This document shows positions 4,471-5,159 of a stretch of DNA of 5,159 nucleotides, one piece after another. Each line of letters starts with the position of its first letter. Within the stretch, counting starts at the first letter, position 1. Made by a program: the position numbers and the translations under genes. Source of the stretch: Candidatus Brocadiaceae bacterium. GTDB taxonomy: Bacteria > Planctomycetota > MHYJ01 > JACQXL01 > CAKKQI01. The DNA lies in NCBI GenBank assembly GCA_919901895.1, contig CAKKQI010000477.1, positions 1 through 5,159 of the forward strand, in the 5' to 3' direction. The notes under the pieces were generated by a model. That model was not told the origin of the DNA and did no database searches. It worked only from the letters and a program-made list of their open reading frames with translations.

Positions 4471-5159
4471 CTATGGATTTTTGATTCGATTCATTTTCTC
4501 GCGCAGGGTTGTTCTCGGAATACCCAATATTTCGGAGGCTTTCGTCTGGTTTCCGCCGGTCTTAGTTAACGCCCATTCAATAATTTCCCGTTCAACTTTA
4601 TCAACCATCTTGGTTAAATTAAAAGACTCTTGTTTTTTAAAATTAAGTAAAGTCGGCATCACCAGCGATTCCGGCAAGTCCCCTATTTCCAGTTTACCGG
4701 TTTTATTTATGGTAACCATCTGTTCAATGACATTTTCCAACTCACGAACATTACCGGGCCAATCATAATCCATCAGGTACTTAAGTATTTCCGGCGGGAT
4801 ATTTTTATCAAACCCCGATGTAATCGGAGCAGGCATATTTTTACAAGCCGTATATTTTCCAAGGAAATGGGCGGCCAGATAATGAATATCTTCTTTCCGG
4901 TCTCTCAGCGGCGGCAGGTTAATAGTTATCACGCCGAGCCGGTAAAACAGGTCATCGCGAAATTTACCTTCCGAGACCAACTCGCGCAGGTTAAATTTAG
5001 AAGCGGCGATAATCCGGACATCGCTGGCAATCTGTTCTTCCCCGCCGACCCGTTCAAACTTCTTTTCTTCAATCACCCGCAGGAGTTTAACCTGGAGTTC
5101 ATAAGGGATATCGTCCACTTCATCCAGTAAGATGGACCCCAGATGAGCCAGTTCAAAGC
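4471..5159 (-). CDS. Sigma-54-dependent enhancer-binding protein (NtrC family), 5' end cut by window edge
   Basis: The frame is open from the right edge to TAG at 4473-4471, giving 228 residues. It begins inside the AAA+ domain: FELAHLGSILLDEVDD is Walker B (DE at 12-13). Sensor I (RIIAAS, 48-53), the arginine-finger block FRDDLFYRL (66-74), LPPLRDRKEDI and YDWPGNVRELEN (sensor II, 131-142) follow. A Fis-type helix-turn-helix ends the protein (NQTKASEILGIPRTTLREKM, about 203-222). Such proteins hydrolyse ATP to open sigma-54 promoters from distant enhancers. The sensory domain, Walker A and GAFTGA loop lie outside the window, so the signal it answers to is unknown. Residues about 108-116 (MPAPITSGF) are extra compared with the usual linker and contain a CCGAT-N3-ATCGG palindrome. 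An internal GTG at 5118 is not the start, since conserved residues continue upstream. Confidence 0.93.
   Translation of the reverse strand, partial: FELAHLGSILLDEVDDIPYELQVKLLRVIEEKKFERVGGEEQIASDVRIIAASKFNLRELVSEGKFRDDLFYRLGVITINLPPLRDRKEDIHYLAAHFLGKYTACKNMPAPITSGFDKNIPPEILKYLMDYDWPGNVRELENVIEQMVTINKTGKLEIGDLPESLVMPTLLNFKKQESFNLTKMVDKVEREIIEWALTKTGGNQTKASEILGIPRTTLREKMNRIKNP
4815..4827. repeat. CCGAT-GTA-ATCGG palindrome inside the EBP gene
   Basis: A perfect 5-bp dyad with a 3-base centre, within the codons for PAPITSG in a surface linker between the AAA+ core and its lid helices. The linker seems about 7 residues longer than usual. The frame differs from the rex copy (PDSIG there, PITSG here), so the similarity is at DNA level. 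Confidence 0.45.

Overview
All real genes in this 5.2 kb window lie on the minus strand. Read in the direction of transcription (right to left) they are: the C-terminal two thirds of a sigma-54-dependent enhancer-binding protein (EBP, running off the right edge); the NADH/NAD-sensing repressor Rex; an outer-membrane beta-barrel (porin-like) protein; a Tat-exported ferredoxin subunit with sixteen cluster cysteines, split by one in-frame TAA; and an NrfD/PsrC-type integral membrane quinol-interacting subunit that runs off the left edge. Signal-peptide, Tat and C-terminal barrel signatures point to a diderm (Gram-negative) bacterium with anaerobic or respiratory redox metabolism. Rex together with an outer membrane, and the many small GC-rich palindromes, would suit an uncultured lineage, but I cannot name the phylum from the sequence.

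Region by region: 4471-5159 is the EBP; 4256-4470 is an AT-rich control region with several dyads and, at its rex end, an exact sigma-54 -24/-12 element (TGGCAC-N5-TTGCT). 3386-4219 is rex, carrying two in-frame GC-rich palindromic inserts. 3065-3385 is a gene-free stretch built from palindromes, a pair of imperfect direct repeats and a CCACAGAT-type inverted repeat. 1868-3034 is the barrel protein; 1736-1867 holds a very strong hairpin; 866-1735 is the ferredoxin gene with its internal stop; 1-793 is the NrfD-like subunit.

How they may work together (inference): the ferredoxin and NrfD-like proteins form the electron-transfer module of a membrane quinone-linked oxidoreductase of the Psr/Ttr/Dsr type, whose catalytic subunit is not in the window. 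The barrel could pass substrates across the outer membrane. Rex would tie expression to the NADH/NAD ratio, and the adjacent EBP could activate the sigma-54 promoter in front of rex.

The most unusual signal is a family of small palindromic DNA elements. They occur between genes and also inside coding sequences without breaking the frame: twice in Rex, giving the related peptides GEPRPHGR and GEARPNGR, and probably once in the EBP. This resembles the in-frame palindromic elements known from Rickettsia.
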